Assembly (NCBI GenBank): GCA_959608625.1
Contig: CAUHQV010000008.1
Span: 4,191-68,190 of the forward strand
Direction of reading: 5' to 3'
Source: an uncultured Flavobacteriales bacterium
Lineage (GTDB): Bacteria; Bacteroidota; Bacteroidia; Flavobacteriales; UBA1820
DNA: 64,000 bases
Positions 51,871-60,641 of this stretch are shown here, one piece after another. The notes under the pieces are model-generated. The model made no database searches. It worked only from the letters and a program-made list of their open reading frames with translations, and had not been told where the DNA came from. Each line of letters starts with the position of its first letter. The stretch's first letter is position 1. Position numbers and translations under genes: made by a program.

Positions 51871-52704
51871 TTATGCCTCTTTCCGGAATTTCAAGGAACT
51901 CCACCGGTCTTTTTCCAATGCTTTCTCCAAAGAGAACCCGTATTTGGCCGCCTCGGCCGTGATGGCCTCGTTGTCCGGTACGTAAAAGCCACTCATCACC
52001 AGGTATCCGCCGGGGCGCACGGCCCGGGCGTAATCGGCCATATAGCGAACCAGGATATTCCGGTTGATATTGGCCAGGAAGAGGTCGAATTTTTCTTCTC
52101 CTAAGACTTCCGCACTGCCTTGCACCACACGTACCTGCGGGCAGCTATTGGCTGCTACGTTATCCAGCGCATTACCATAAGCCCATTCGTCTATGTCGGC
52201 AGCCAGGACGTTCTTCGCCCCTTTTTTCGCTGCTGCGATAGCCAATACGCCCGTTCCGCAACCCATGTCGCATACATCTTTGCCGCAGCAGTCGGTATCG
52301 AGTACGTGGGTGACCATCATGTAGGTAGTCTGATGGTGGCCTGTGCCGAACGACATACGGGGTTCGATCAGGATATCCATGCCGGATGCCGGAGCGGGGT
52401 GAAATGGAGCCCGGATAGTTGCCCGCCCGTCCACATCGATCGGGGAAAAGTTCTTTTCCCACTCCTCGTTCCAGTTCTTCTGCTCGATCTTAGAGATTTG
52501 GTAATCTATCTCAAAGCCATCCAAGCCCCACAGGAAAAGATCGTCGAAATCCTCCTGCGCGAACTGGTCTTCGGGAATATAAGCCCGCAGGACATCGTCC
52601 TCCATCGTAAAACTGTCGAAAGGTAGGGTGGAGAGCGCCGCCTGGGCGATCTCCATCCCCGGTTCGGCAGGGATAATACGGAAAGCGAATTCCAAATAGT
52701 CCAT
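51871..52704 (-). CDS. prmA: ribosomal protein L11 methyltransferase
   Basis: PrmA trimethylates ribosomal protein L11. The 277-residue protein has an N-terminal substrate-recognition domain and a SAM domain with VCDMGCGTGVLAIAAAKKG (motif I), DIDEWAYGNALDNVAANSC, and LANINRNILVRYM (motif IV). The start overlaps the gpmI stop (TAATG arrangement), so the two genes are co-translated. Confidence 0.93.
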   Translation of the reverse strand: MDYLEFAFRIIPAEPGMEIAQAALSTLPFDSFTMEDDVLRAYIPEDQFAQEDFDDLFLWGLDGFEIDYQISKIEQKNWNEEWEKNFSPIDVDGRATIRAPFHPAPASGMDILIEPRMSFGTGHHQTTYMMVTHVLDTDCCGKDVCDMGCGTGVLAIAAAKKGAKNVLAADIDEWAYGNALDNVAANSCPQVRVVQGSAEVLGEEKFDLFLANINRNILVRYMADYARAVRPGGYLVMSGFYVPDNEAITAEAAKYGFSLEKALEKDRWSSLKFRKEA

Positions 52705-54239
52705 TACTTGTGTTCGATAAGGCTTTCGCCGGTCATCAGCGGGGATTTCTCGATGCCCATCAGTTCCACGATGGTCGGTGCGATATCGCCCAGGCGGCCG
52801 CCCGAGCGGAGCGCAGGCCGGTATTCGTTGTCCAGCACATGGAAAGGCACCGGATTGGTCGTGTGGGCCGTATTGGGGGTGCCGTCCGGATTGATCATCA
52901 CTTCCGAGTTGCCGTGGTCGGCCGTGATAAGGACCGTGTAACCGTTTTTCAGGGCTGCTTCAGCCACCGTTTGGGCGCACTGGTCGACAGTCTGGTCGGC
53001 TTTCATCGCGGCTTCCATAATGCCGGTATGGCCCACCATGTCCGAATTGGCAAAATTCAGGCAGATAAAATCGGCCGATCTTTTTTTCAGTTCAGGGATG
53101 ATCTTGTCCCGCACTTCGCCGGCGCTCATTTCCGGCTGCAGGTCGTACGTGGCGACTTTCGGAGAAGGGCAGAGGATGCGGTTCTCTCCCTCAAACGGGT
53201 TTTCCCTCCCGCCGGAGAAAAAGAACGTCACGTGTGGATATTTTTCGGTCTCCGCGATACGGATCTGCTTTTTACCGGCTTTGGCCACCAGTTCGCCCAG
53301 CGTATCGTTGAGGTCTTCGCTGCCGTAAAGTACGTCCACTCCGACGAATTTATCGTCGTATTTGGTGATCGATACGTATTTGATGTCCAGTTTTTTCATG
53401 CCGAAATCCGGGTGGTTTTCCTGAGTGAGTACGTTGGTGATCTCGCGCCCGCGGTCGGAGCGGAAATTGAAATTGATCACCACGTCGCCGTCCTGGATGG
53501 TAGCCAAGGGCTTCCCGGCGCCGTCCGTCAGGACGATGGGTTTAATGAACTCGTCGGTCACTCCGGCATCGTACGAATCCTGTACCGCTTGTACGGCATC
53601 GGTAGCGGTCGTTTCCCCTTTGCCGTTCACCAAGGTGTCATAAGCTATTTTTACGCGTTCCCAACGGTTGTCGCGATCCATGGCGTAATAGCGCCCGGTG
53701 ACGGTAGCGACCTGTCCGCCGGAGGTTTTCATGTGGTCGAGGAGCTGCCGGACAAAACCTTTGCCACTCTTGGGGTCGCAGTCTCGGCCGTCCATAAAGG
53801 CGTGTACGTATACTTTATTCATGCCATTCGCCTTGGCGGCGTCCAGCAGGCCTTCGAGGTGTTCGATGTGGGAATGTACGCCCCCGTCCGAGAGGAGCCC
53901 GATGAAATGTACTTTGCTTCCGCGCTTTTTGGCTGTTTCAAAGGCTTCTACCAATACGGGGTTTTTCGCCAGCGAACCGTCCTTGGCTGCCAGCGATATT
54001 TTGACAAGATTCTGGTATACCACGCGCCCTGCCCCAAGGTTCATGTGGCCGACTTCAGAGTTACCCATCTGCCCTTCCGGCAGTCCTACGGCCAAGCCGG
54101 AGGCTTCGAGGGTGGTGTAGGGATAACGGTCTTTGAGCGAATCCATGAAAGGGGTTTGTGCGCGGTCGATGGCCGAGACGTTCTTGTCTTGGGCGATGCC
54201 CCATCCGTCCAGGATCATCAGGAGTACTTTTTTGTCCAT
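52704..54239 (-). CDS. gpmI: 2,3-bisphosphoglycerate-independent phosphoglycerate mutase
   Basis: iPGM interconverts 3- and 2-phosphoglycerate using manganese and an active-site serine. The 511-residue protein has LMILDGWGI, NSEVGHMNLGAGR (catalytic Ser in NSEVGH), VHAFMDGRDCDPKSG, GVHSHIEHLE and ITADHGNSE. Length normal. It makes the substrate used by enolase (left edge of the window), though the two genes are far apart. First gene of gpmI-prmA. Confidence 0.96.
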   Translation of the reverse strand: MDKKVLLMILDGWGIAQDKNVSAIDRAQTPFMDSLKDRYPYTTLEASGLAVGLPEGQMGNSEVGHMNLGAGRVVYQNLVKISLAAKDGSLAKNPVLVEAFETAKKRGSKVHFIGLLSDGGVHSHIEHLEGLLDAAKANGMNKVYVHAFMDGRDCDPKSGKGFVRQLLDHMKTSGGQVATVTGRYYAMDRDNRWERVKIAYDTLVNGKGETTATDAVQAVQDSYDAGVTDEFIKPIVLTDGAGKPLATIQDGDVVINFNFRSDRGREITNVLTQENHPDFGMKKLDIKYVSITKYDDKFVGVDVLYGSEDLNDTLGELVAKAGKKQIRIAETEKYPHVTFFFSGGRENPFEGENRILCPSPKVATYDLQPEMSAGEVRDKIIPELKKRSADFICLNFANSDMVGHTGIMEAAMKADQTVDQCAQTVAEAALKNGYTVLITADHGNSEVMINPDGTPNTAHTTNPVPFHVLDNEYRPALRSGGRLGDIAPTIVELMGIEKSPLMTGESLIEHK

Positions 54240-54333
54240 TGTTCTTCGTTTCGTTTTATTTTTTGTTCATTGTCTTTATCGTCGGTTTTTACCGTAAAGC
54301 GTTTTCTCCCGCCTCGCCGGGGTCATCCGGACT

Positions 54334-54486
54334 CCACTTTCTTTTGAGCCAGCAAAAGAAAGTGGCAAAGAAAACAGCCTGCGGGCCGGATGGTTTGCTT
54401 CGCTTACTGACGCCCCGAAAGAGCCTTAAAGCATCGGGCGTCGTGTCCCGGCCCTTCCGGGGCTGTTCGCTCGCAAACGCAGCGGC
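54334..54486 (-). repeat. structured intergenic repeat, copy B
   Basis: Reverse-complement copy of 36091-36242. The 13-bp stem CCACTTTCTTTTG/CAAAAGAAAGTGG (54334-54346 with 54353-54365) corresponds to the 12-bp stem of copy A. The 14-bp stem lies at 54412-54425 and 54450-54463 and differs at several pairs while keeping pairing (two G.U). The CCGATGCTTT loop motif is kept, as CCGATGCTTTAA. Together with copy A this shows selection on structure, not coding. Confidence 0.8.
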
Positions 54487-54716
54487 CCTTTTCGTTCTCC
54501 CGCCCGGAGCGTTTGTTTCCACCGCCTAGCGGAAGCAAGCGGTGGAAACTGTCAGCGCTGGGGCGACTGGTGTCGCGGAACGGTTCTTTATCTTGCTCCG
54601 GCCGAGCACGGCCCTTTTGGCAAGACAAATGAATGTTAAGTCCGTACCCGGCCCGGGCAGAAAGGAACAGCATCTGGAATAATCCGATAGTTATTGCCGC
54701 ATATTGTCTCTATTTC
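54487..54716. other. intergenic stretch with a 10-bp inverted repeat
   Basis: TTTCCACCGC (54516-54525) and GCGGTGGAAA (54539-54548) are a perfect inverted repeat with a 13-nt loop, directly after repeat copy B, so it may be a longer version of the same element. The rest is GC-rich without a convincing gene; it lies between gpmI and pdxH. Confidence 0.45.
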
Positions 54717-55376
54717 CTATGGCGCCAAACGTTCCAGTTTCCACGAAAAATCTTCTCGTAGGGCATACCGCAACCGGTCGTGCATCCGGTTCGGGCGCCC
54801 CTGCCAGAATTCGATCACCGTGGGGTGCACCAGGTACAGGCCGCAATGCGGAGGGCGGGGTACGTCCTGTCCCTCGTATTTTTTCTCGAACTCTTCCAAC
54901 CGCTTGTCCAGGTATTCCCGGGAAGGGACGGCTTCGCTTTGGTCGGAAGCCCAGGCGCCCAGCCTTGATCCGCGGGGACGGGTGGCGAAGTATCCGTCCG
55001 AAGCGCTTTCGGGGGTTATTTCGGCTGTGCCTTCGATGATGACCTGGCGTTCGAGCGCATCCCAGAAAAAGGACAGGCATACGGCTGGGTTTTGGGCGAT
55101 GTCGCGTCCTTTCTCGCTGTGGTAGTTGGTATAAAAATAGAAACCTTCCCAAGTGAAGCGTTTGAGCAGTACCACGCGCGAACGGGGCGTACCTTCAGGG
55201 CGAATGGTGGCCAAAGTCATGGCGTTCGCCTCTTCGATCAGGTCGCTTGCGTCCGCCATATTGTACCAACCCTGGAAGAGATCCATGGGGTTGTCTGTGA
55301 CGGAGCGTTCGTCCAGATGGAATTTTTCGTACGAGCGGCGTTCGTTGCTCAGGTCGAGGTCTTGTTTTCCATCCAT
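54717..55376 (-). CDS. pdxH: pyridoxamine 5'-phosphate oxidase
   Basis: PdxH oxidises pyridoxine or pyridoxamine phosphate to pyridoxal phosphate with FMN. The 219-residue protein has the FMN-binding RSRVVLLKRF and FYTNYHSEKGRDIA and the substrate-binding WQGRPNRMHDRLRY, ending WKLERLAP as is usual. Follows tcdA on the same strand with a 19-nt gap, probably co-transcribed. Confidence 0.95.
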   Translation of the reverse strand: MDGKQDLDLSNERRSYEKFHLDERSVTDNPMDLFQGWYNMADASDLIEEANAMTLATIRPEGTPRSRVVLLKRFTWEGFYFYTNYHSEKGRDIAQNPAVCLSFFWDALERQVIIEGTAEITPESASDGYFATRPRGSRLGAWASDQSEAVPSREYLDKRLEEFEKKYEGQDVPRPPHCGLYLVHPTVIEFWQGRPNRMHDRLRYALREDFSWKLERLAP

Positions 55377-55395
55377 ATCCGTATCGGTTTTTCGG

Positions 55396-56127
55396 TTATT
55401 CTTTCAGTAAGGCCCGTATGATGTGGGCGGCGGCATGCAGGCCGAAAGCGGCGGGCATGTACGAAATGGTTCCGTAATAGGACCGTTTGTATTCTTCCCC
55501 TTCGACGGTCTGCATGCTTGTTTCGTCGGGCAGCTCTTCGCTGTATACGGCGTAGAAGCCCCGGGGCTTTTGTCCTGTCTCCTGGCTCAACCTTTTGCGG
55601 ATACTGCGGGCCAGCGGGCAATTTTTGGACTTAGAAATATCCGCTACCCGGATAGCAGAGGCGTCCAGCCGCCCTCCAGCGCCCATAGCGCTGACCAAGG
55701 GTATTTTTTGATCCATACAGGAGCGTATCAGGGCTAGTTTGGGACTCAGGCTGTCGATGCAGTCGGCTACGTAATCGTATTTTTTCCCCACCAGGGAATA
55801 AGCGTCCTGCGGTTGGAGAAATTTCTCCACGGCGGTCAATTCGAGGCCGGGGTTGATGTCTTTCAGGCGTTCGGCGATCACACTCGCTTTGGAATGCCCT
55901 ATGGTCGAATGGAGGGCGGCTATCTGGCGGTTGATGTTGGTCGTGGAAACGGTATCCGCATCCACGATAGTTATCCGACCAATTCCGGCCCGGGCGAGGA
56001 ATTCCGCAGCGAATCCGCCTACGCCTCCCAAGCCTACGACAAGGATGTTGGCATCCGTCAGGCGGGTGATGCCGCAGTCTTTCACCAGCAGGCGCTGGCG
56101 GTCGTTCCAGGATTCGTTTTTTTCCAT
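55396..56127 (-). CDS. tcdA: tRNA threonylcarbamoyladenosine dehydratase (ThiF/MoeB family)
   Basis: TcdA/CsdL cyclises t6A at position 37 of tRNAs using ATP. The 243-residue E1-like protein has VVGLGGVGGFAAEFLARAG (nucleotide-binding loop), a metal-free core with DADTVSTTNINRQ and DCIDSLSPKLALI, and the later SMGAGGRLD-like block. ThiF/MoeB relatives activate sulphur carriers but no sulphur carrier gene is here, so TcdA is the best fit. Promoter box at 56141. Confidence 0.88.
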   Translation of the reverse strand: MEKNESWNDRQRLLVKDCGITRLTDANILVVGLGGVGGFAAEFLARAGIGRITIVDADTVSTTNINRQIAALHSTIGHSKASVIAERLKDINPGLELTAVEKFLQPQDAYSLVGKKYDYVADCIDSLSPKLALIRSCMDQKIPLVSAMGAGGRLDASAIRVADISKSKNCPLARSIRKRLSQETGQKPRGFYAVYSEELPDETSMQTVEGEEYKRSYYGTISYMPAAFGLHAAAHIIRALLKE

Positions 56128-56140
56128 CGGTTTCAGGGTG

Positions 56141-56148
56141 CAAATTTA
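56141..56148 (-). promoter_or_regulatory. -7 box of tcdA-pdxH
   Basis: TAAATTTG on the minus strand (plus-strand CAAATTTA), 13 nt before the start codon, so the leader would be very short. Confidence 0.6.
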
Positions 56149-56210
56149 CGCTAAAAAACCGGAAAAACACCGGGATTCTTTGCTTTCCTGCGGGCAATAC
56201 CCCCGGCAGT

Positions 56211-56243
56211 GCGCGGCTTTGCCGCGCTCCGGCGGTACGCCGG
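56211..56243. repeat. two adjacent GC-rich palindromes
   Basis: GCGCGGC-TTT-GCCGCGC (56211-56227) followed by CCGGCG-GTA-CGCCGG (56229-56243), each with a 3-nt loop. They lie in the tcdA-czcC spacer without a T-run. They could be small REP-like elements. Confidence 0.5.
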
Positions 56244-56281
56244 AAAAAACACAGCGACGTTAAGTGTAAACAGGAAAAACA

Positions 56282-56312
56282 AAAAGCCCGTCTAAAAAGA
56301 GCGGGCTTTTAG
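56282..56312 (-). terminator. terminator of the metal efflux operon
   Basis: AAAAGCCCG (56282-56290) and CGGGCTTTT (56302-56310) pair across an 11-nt loop. Read on the minus strand, T follows directly. It ends the czc operon. Confidence 0.85.
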
Positions 56313-56330
56313 AAGTGAGCTACAGGGCTG

Positions 56331-57518
56331 CTACAGGCTGTATTTACCTAGTTCGATTACCAGCGTATTGTAATTATACGACAGTTCGTTGAACTCGTCC
56401 ATATTCCGGTATACCGGGTCCAGCTCGGTGAAATATTCCAGGATGGTCATGCTTCCGGCATCCAACGCTTTTTTCAATAGGGTGGATTTTGCGGTGCCGT
56501 CCCCGCTTTCCCGGTAAAAACCGTACATGGCTTCCAGCCGTTTGGCTTGCGAATACTTGGTGTTCACTTCGGTGTTCAGCGTGGTCTGCAAGGCATGGGA
56601 TACGGTTTCTGCTTCTGCCAGGCGGGCGCGGGCCAGCTTGACGGTATTCCGGCTTTCGAAGATGGGCAGGCTCATACCGACCGTCACACCGTTGAATTTG
56701 AACCCGTCTGAGGCTGAATATTTGTATCCTGCGCTGAATTTCGGCAGGGCCATCGATGTGGCGAGTTTCCGTTCCATCAGAGTGGCTTTTTCCGTCGCTT
56801 TGGCACCTGAGAGGCCCGGGTCGGTCGCGTAGGCCTTGTTCAGGGTTTCGTCCAGGGCCGGCAGGGCGGGAAGGGGCATCGGGACGATCTCCGTGTCTTC
56901 CGTCAGGGTGCTGCCTGTCATAGCCGACAGGCTGGCCAGCGCCGTTTCCAGGGATATCCGGGTGCGCACGAGGTTGTTGCGGGCCGACAGGGTTTGGAAT
57001 TCGATCCGGTTCTCTTCGATCGAAGTGATATCGCCCGTTTCCGCCTGTTTTTTGGCAATATCCCGGGCGAACAAGGCGTCGGCCAGGCGGAGGCTGTCCG
57101 TAGCCATCCGCTTTTTCAAATAGACGATTTCCTGTACGGCCAGCCGGGCCTGGAGCAGGATATTCATGCGGAGTTCCCGGTAGGCTGCGTCGGCTACTTC
57201 CGTTTTAGCTTTGGCTGCCTTTCTCCGTTGCAGGTAGGCGGTGGGGAAATCGAAACCTTGCGCGGCAGTGAATTCGTCCTGTCCCGTCGCCCCGGACGAT
57301 CCCCACTGGTGGGTGTAACCCAGTTCAGGGTCGGGGAGGGTATTGCCTGTGCGTGCCTCCAGGCGGTTTGCCTGTGCGGAGGCCTGAGCGCTTTGCAAAG
57401 TCGGGGAATGCTGCTCTACGGCCCGCAGGATATCCGCCTCGGAAAGACTGCGGTTTTGTGCGGCCGCACCCGCTGAAAAGACGGCCAGTGCAGCCAAAGA
57501 GAGTATATATCTTATCAT
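56331..57518 (-). CDS. czcC: TolC-family outer membrane efflux protein (CzcC-like)
   Basis: A 395-residue outer-membrane channel of the TolC family: signal peptide ending AGAAAQ, then two long helical repeats with LSEADILRAVEQHSPTLQSA and the typical NRLEARTGNTLPDPEL at the start of the beta-barrel/alpha-barrel fold. It completes the RND efflux system with czcB and czcA. ATG at 57518 (MIRYILSLAALAVFSAG) is chosen because it overlaps the czcA stop by 4 nt and carries the signal peptide; a longer frame runs through czcA. Confidence 0.88.
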   Translation of the reverse strand: MIRYILSLAALAVFSAGAAAQNRSLSEADILRAVEQHSPTLQSAQASAQANRLEARTGNTLPDPELGYTHQWGSSGATGQDEFTAAQGFDFPTAYLQRRKAAKAKTEVADAAYRELRMNILLQARLAVQEIVYLKKRMATDSLRLADALFARDIAKKQAETGDITSIEENRIEFQTLSARNNLVRTRISLETALASLSAMTGSTLTEDTEIVPMPLPALPALDETLNKAYATDPGLSGAKATEKATLMERKLATSMALPKFSAGYKYSASDGFKFNGVTVGMSLPIFESRNTVKLARARLAEAETVSHALQTTLNTEVNTKYSQAKRLEAMYGFYRESGDGTAKSTLLKKALDAGSMTILEYFTELDPVYRNMDEFNELSYNYNTLVIELGKYSL

Positions 57519-60500
57519 ATCGTTCGTGTTTTTCGGTTGATCATTGTGTATACGATCGGGATGATGAATATGTTGAGCAGGGTCGAAGTGAGCAGCCCGC
57601 CCAGGATGACCTTCGCCATCGGGCTCTGTATCTCGTTGCCCGGCAGGTCTCCTCCCAAGGCCAGCGGGATGAGTGCCAGGGCGGAGGAAAGGGCCGTCAT
57701 CAGGATAGGGTTCAGCCGGTCCATCGAGCCGTGCATCACAGCCCTGTCGAGGCTTTCCCCGTCCGCGATCAATTGGTTGTAACGCGATACCAGCAGGATG
57801 CCGTTGCGGGTGGCGATACCCAGCAGCGAAATGAACCCGATGATGGCCGGTATGCTGATGATCCCGGAGGAGAGCCATATCGCTGCCACACCGCCTATCA
57901 GAGCGAAAGGCATGTTGAGCATGATGATCCCCGATAGTTTTACGCTTCGGAACTCCTGGTACAAAAGCAGGAAGATCACGATCAGCGAGAGGAGCGACGC
58001 CAGCGAAAGGGTGTTCGACGCTTCTTGTTCGCTCTCGAACTGGCCGCCGTATTCCACATGATATCCCTGCGGCATGTCGACTTGTGCGGCGATGATCTTT
58101 TGGATATCGTTCACCACCCCGCGAAGGTCGCCCGAAGAAACGTTGGCCGAAATGACGATCTTGCGGCGCACGTTCTCCCGCGATATGGTGTTAGGCCCGG
58201 CGGCGGAACGGATTTCCGCGACCTGCTCCAACGGCACTTTCCCGCCCGGGGAGTCGATGTACAGTTCCGAGATGGCCTCGATAGAACCCCGGGAGTCGTC
58301 GTCCGACTTCAGGGTCACGTCGTATGTGCGGCCCTGGTCGTACACCTGTGACACCACACGGCCCGAAAGGGAAGTCTCGATGAATTCCGAAAATTCCGCC
58401 AGGGTGATGCCGTATTTGGCCAGCATGTCACGGCGCGGTACGATCTGGAGCTGGGCGCGTTCGATCTGCGGTTCGACAGTCAAATCGGCGATGCCTTCCA
58501 CGCCGGATATTTTGCTCTTGATATCCTGCCCGATAGAGAACATCTTGTTTAAATCGTCGCCGAAGAGTTTGATAGCGATATTCGCCTTCGTACCCGAGAG
58601 CATGGCGTCGATACGGTGGGAGATAGGCTGGCCTATTTCCACGTTGATACCTTTTACCTGGGCGAGTTTTTCGCGCACGTCGGCCATGAATTCCGCCCGG
58701 GAACGTTTGTCGAGCGTGAAGGGAGCTTCGATCTCCGAGGCGTTCACGCCCAGGGCGTGTTCGTCCAGTTCGGCGCGCCCCGTCTTGCGGGCTACGGTCT
58801 GTATTTCGGGCACGGTGAGCAGGATTTCCTCCACCGTTTTACCGATCCGGTCGCTCTCCGGCAGGGAAATACCCGGCATGGTCGCTATGTTGATAGTCAG
58901 TGAACCTTCGTTGAAGCCCGGCAGGAAGCTGCGCCCCATGGTGGTAAAGGCTACGATAGCCGCCAGGAAAAGGACGCACATGGCCGCCAGTACGGCACGT
59001 TTGCGGGTCATCACCCATTCGAGGGCCCCACGGTAACGTTTCTTCAGCCACGCGGATACCGGTGGTTCTTTTTCAGCCTTGGTCAGCGTTTTATCCCCGG
59101 TGAGCAGCATCGAGCAAAGTACCGGGGTAAGGGTCACCGCGACGATCATCGAAGCGAAAAGCGACACGATGAACGCGATACCCAGCGGGCGCAGCATACG
59201 TCCCTCCATGCCCGAGAGGAAGAACAGCGGAATAAACGCCACGATGGTGATAATGGTGGCGTTCACCACGGAGCTCCGTATTTCCACCGAAGCGTCGAAT
59301 ACCACCGACAGGTTGCCCTTTCGCTGGTCTTTGGGCAGGGCATGGTTTTCCCGCAGTCGTTTGTAGACATTCTCTACGTCGATAATGGCATCGTCTACCA
59401 GCGAACCGATGGCGATGGCCATACCCCCCAGACTCATCGTATTGATGGTCATTCCCATCGCCTTGAGTACCAGTATGGCGGTAAGCAGGGACAGGGGCAG
59501 GGCGATGAGCGATATCAGGGTGGTGCGGGTACTCATCAGAAAGAGGAAAAGCACGATCACCACAAATATAGACCCCTCGAACAGGGCTTTCTGTACGTTG
59601 TCTATCGAACTTTCGATAAAATTGGCCTGCCGGAAAATGTCGGTCGACACATGGATGCCCGCAGGTAGTTTGGACGACAGTTCGGCGATGGACTCATCCA
59701 GCTTTTCGGTCAGTTCGATCGTATTGGTGGCCGGTTGTTTGGTCACGGTGATCAGTACCGCCGGGTGCCCTTTTTCCGAGGCCAGTCCCAGCAGCGGGGT
59801 TTTCCCGCCGGTGCGCACTTCGGCTACATCGCCCAGGGTTATGGGTTGGCCGTCCACCGTTTTGATCACGGCACGGGCCATTTCTTCCGGCCGGTCGGTA
59901 GCCGTTACCCCGCGGACGATGTATTCGTTGCCCCATTGGTAGAGTACTCCGCCAGAGGAATTCTGGTTGAATCCCTGCGTCGCCTGGGTGATCTCGTCGA
60001 GGGTCACGCCATAATACTTCATCTTGGCCGGGTTCATCAGGATCTGGTATTCCTTGATATCCCCGCCTATGACGGTAGCCTGCGCTACGCCGCTGGTGGA
60101 CAGCAGGCGGGGGCGGAAAGTCCAGTCGGCGATCGTCCGCAGTTCCTCCAGCGAGGTGCTGTCCGAGGTGAGCGAGACGATGAGCATTTCCCCTAGGATG
60201 GAGGACTGAGGGCCGAGTGTGGGCTTGCCTACCGTTTCCGGGAATTCGTCCGTTACGGTGGAAAGTTTTTCGGATACGATCTGCCGGGCTTTGTAGATAT
60301 CGGTGCCCCAGTCGAACTCCACCCACAGGACTGAAAATCCGGTGGTGGACGAACTGCGGACACGACGGACGTCGGTGGCCCCGTTCAACGCTGTTTCGAG
60401 TGGGAAGGTGACGATCTTCTCCACCTCTTCGGGGGCCAGTCCCGGCGCTTCGGTGAGTACTGTGACGGTGGGAGCGTTCAGGTCGGGAAAAATATCGACC

Positions 60501-60604
60501 TCCATATTCCTGGAAACGACCGTTCCGGCTACGAGCAGCAGGGCGGAGGCCAGGATCACCAGTATGCGGTTGTGGATACTGTAATGTATGATCTTGTTGA
60601 GCAT
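57515..60604 (-). CDS. czcA: heavy-metal efflux RND transporter, inner membrane pump (CzcA/CusA family)
   Basis: A 1029-residue proton-driven pump: twelve membrane helices in two sets, the first after residue about 10 and from about 340-500, the second near 860-1010. GSLVDDAIIDVENVYKRLRE is the charged relay segment (two Asp and a Glu) of the heavy-metal RND subfamily. The large periplasmic loops are complete. With czcB and czcC it would expel divalent or monovalent metal ions across the envelope; whether zinc, cadmium, cobalt, copper or nickel cannot be told. 38 nt after czcB. Confidence 0.94.
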   Translation of the reverse strand: MLNKIIHYSIHNRILVILASALLLVAGTVVSRNMEVDIFPDLNAPTVTVLTEAPGLAPEEVEKIVTFPLETALNGATDVRRVRSSSTTGFSVLWVEFDWGTDIYKARQIVSEKLSTVTDEFPETVGKPTLGPQSSILGEMLIVSLTSDSTSLEELRTIADWTFRPRLLSTSGVAQATVIGGDIKEYQILMNPAKMKYYGVTLDEITQATQGFNQNSSGGVLYQWGNEYIVRGVTATDRPEEMARAVIKTVDGQPITLGDVAEVRTGGKTPLLGLASEKGHPAVLITVTKQPATNTIELTEKLDESIAELSSKLPAGIHVSTDIFRQANFIESSIDNVQKALFEGSIFVVIVLFLFLMSTRTTLISLIALPLSLLTAILVLKAMGMTINTMSLGGMAIAIGSLVDDAIIDVENVYKRLRENHALPKDQRKGNLSVVFDASVEIRSSVVNATIITIVAFIPLFFLSGMEGRMLRPLGIAFIVSLFASMIVAVTLTPVLCSMLLTGDKTLTKAEKEPPVSAWLKKRYRGALEWVMTRKRAVLAAMCVLFLAAIVAFTTMGRSFLPGFNEGSLTINIATMPGISLPESDRIGKTVEEILLTVPEIQTVARKTGRAELDEHALGVNASEIEAPFTLDKRSRAEFMADVREKLAQVKGINVEIGQPISHRIDAMLSGTKANIAIKLFGDDLNKMFSIGQDIKSKISGVEGIADLTVEPQIERAQLQIVPRRDMLAKYGITLAEFSEFIETSLSGRVVSQVYDQGRTYDVTLKSDDDSRGSIEAISELYIDSPGGKVPLEQVAEIRSAAGPNTISRENVRRKIVISANVSSGDLRGVVNDIQKIIAAQVDMPQGYHVEYGGQFESEQEASNTLSLASLLSLIVIFLLLYQEFRSVKLSGIIMLNMPFALIGGVAAIWLSSGIISIPAIIGFISLLGIATRNGILLVSRYNQLIADGESLDRAVMHGSMDRLNPILMTALSSALALIPLALGGDLPGNEIQSPMAKVILGGLLTSTLLNIFIIPIVYTMINRKTRTI

Positions 60605-60641
60605 TGTACTTTGCTTTTTGGAAAAATATTACGGTATCCGC

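Noticed and set aside
52710..54347. Plus-strand open frame of 545 codons antisense to gpmI
   Set aside because: Shadow of gpmI, with no conserved motif; gpmI is complete on the minus strand.
54158..54673. Short open frames on both strands around repeat copy B
   Set aside because: Non-conserved composition; the segment is explained by the repeat and its hairpins. A stretch resembling frame text in copy A (KASG..RPF.G.SLANA) is a consequence of DNA similarity.
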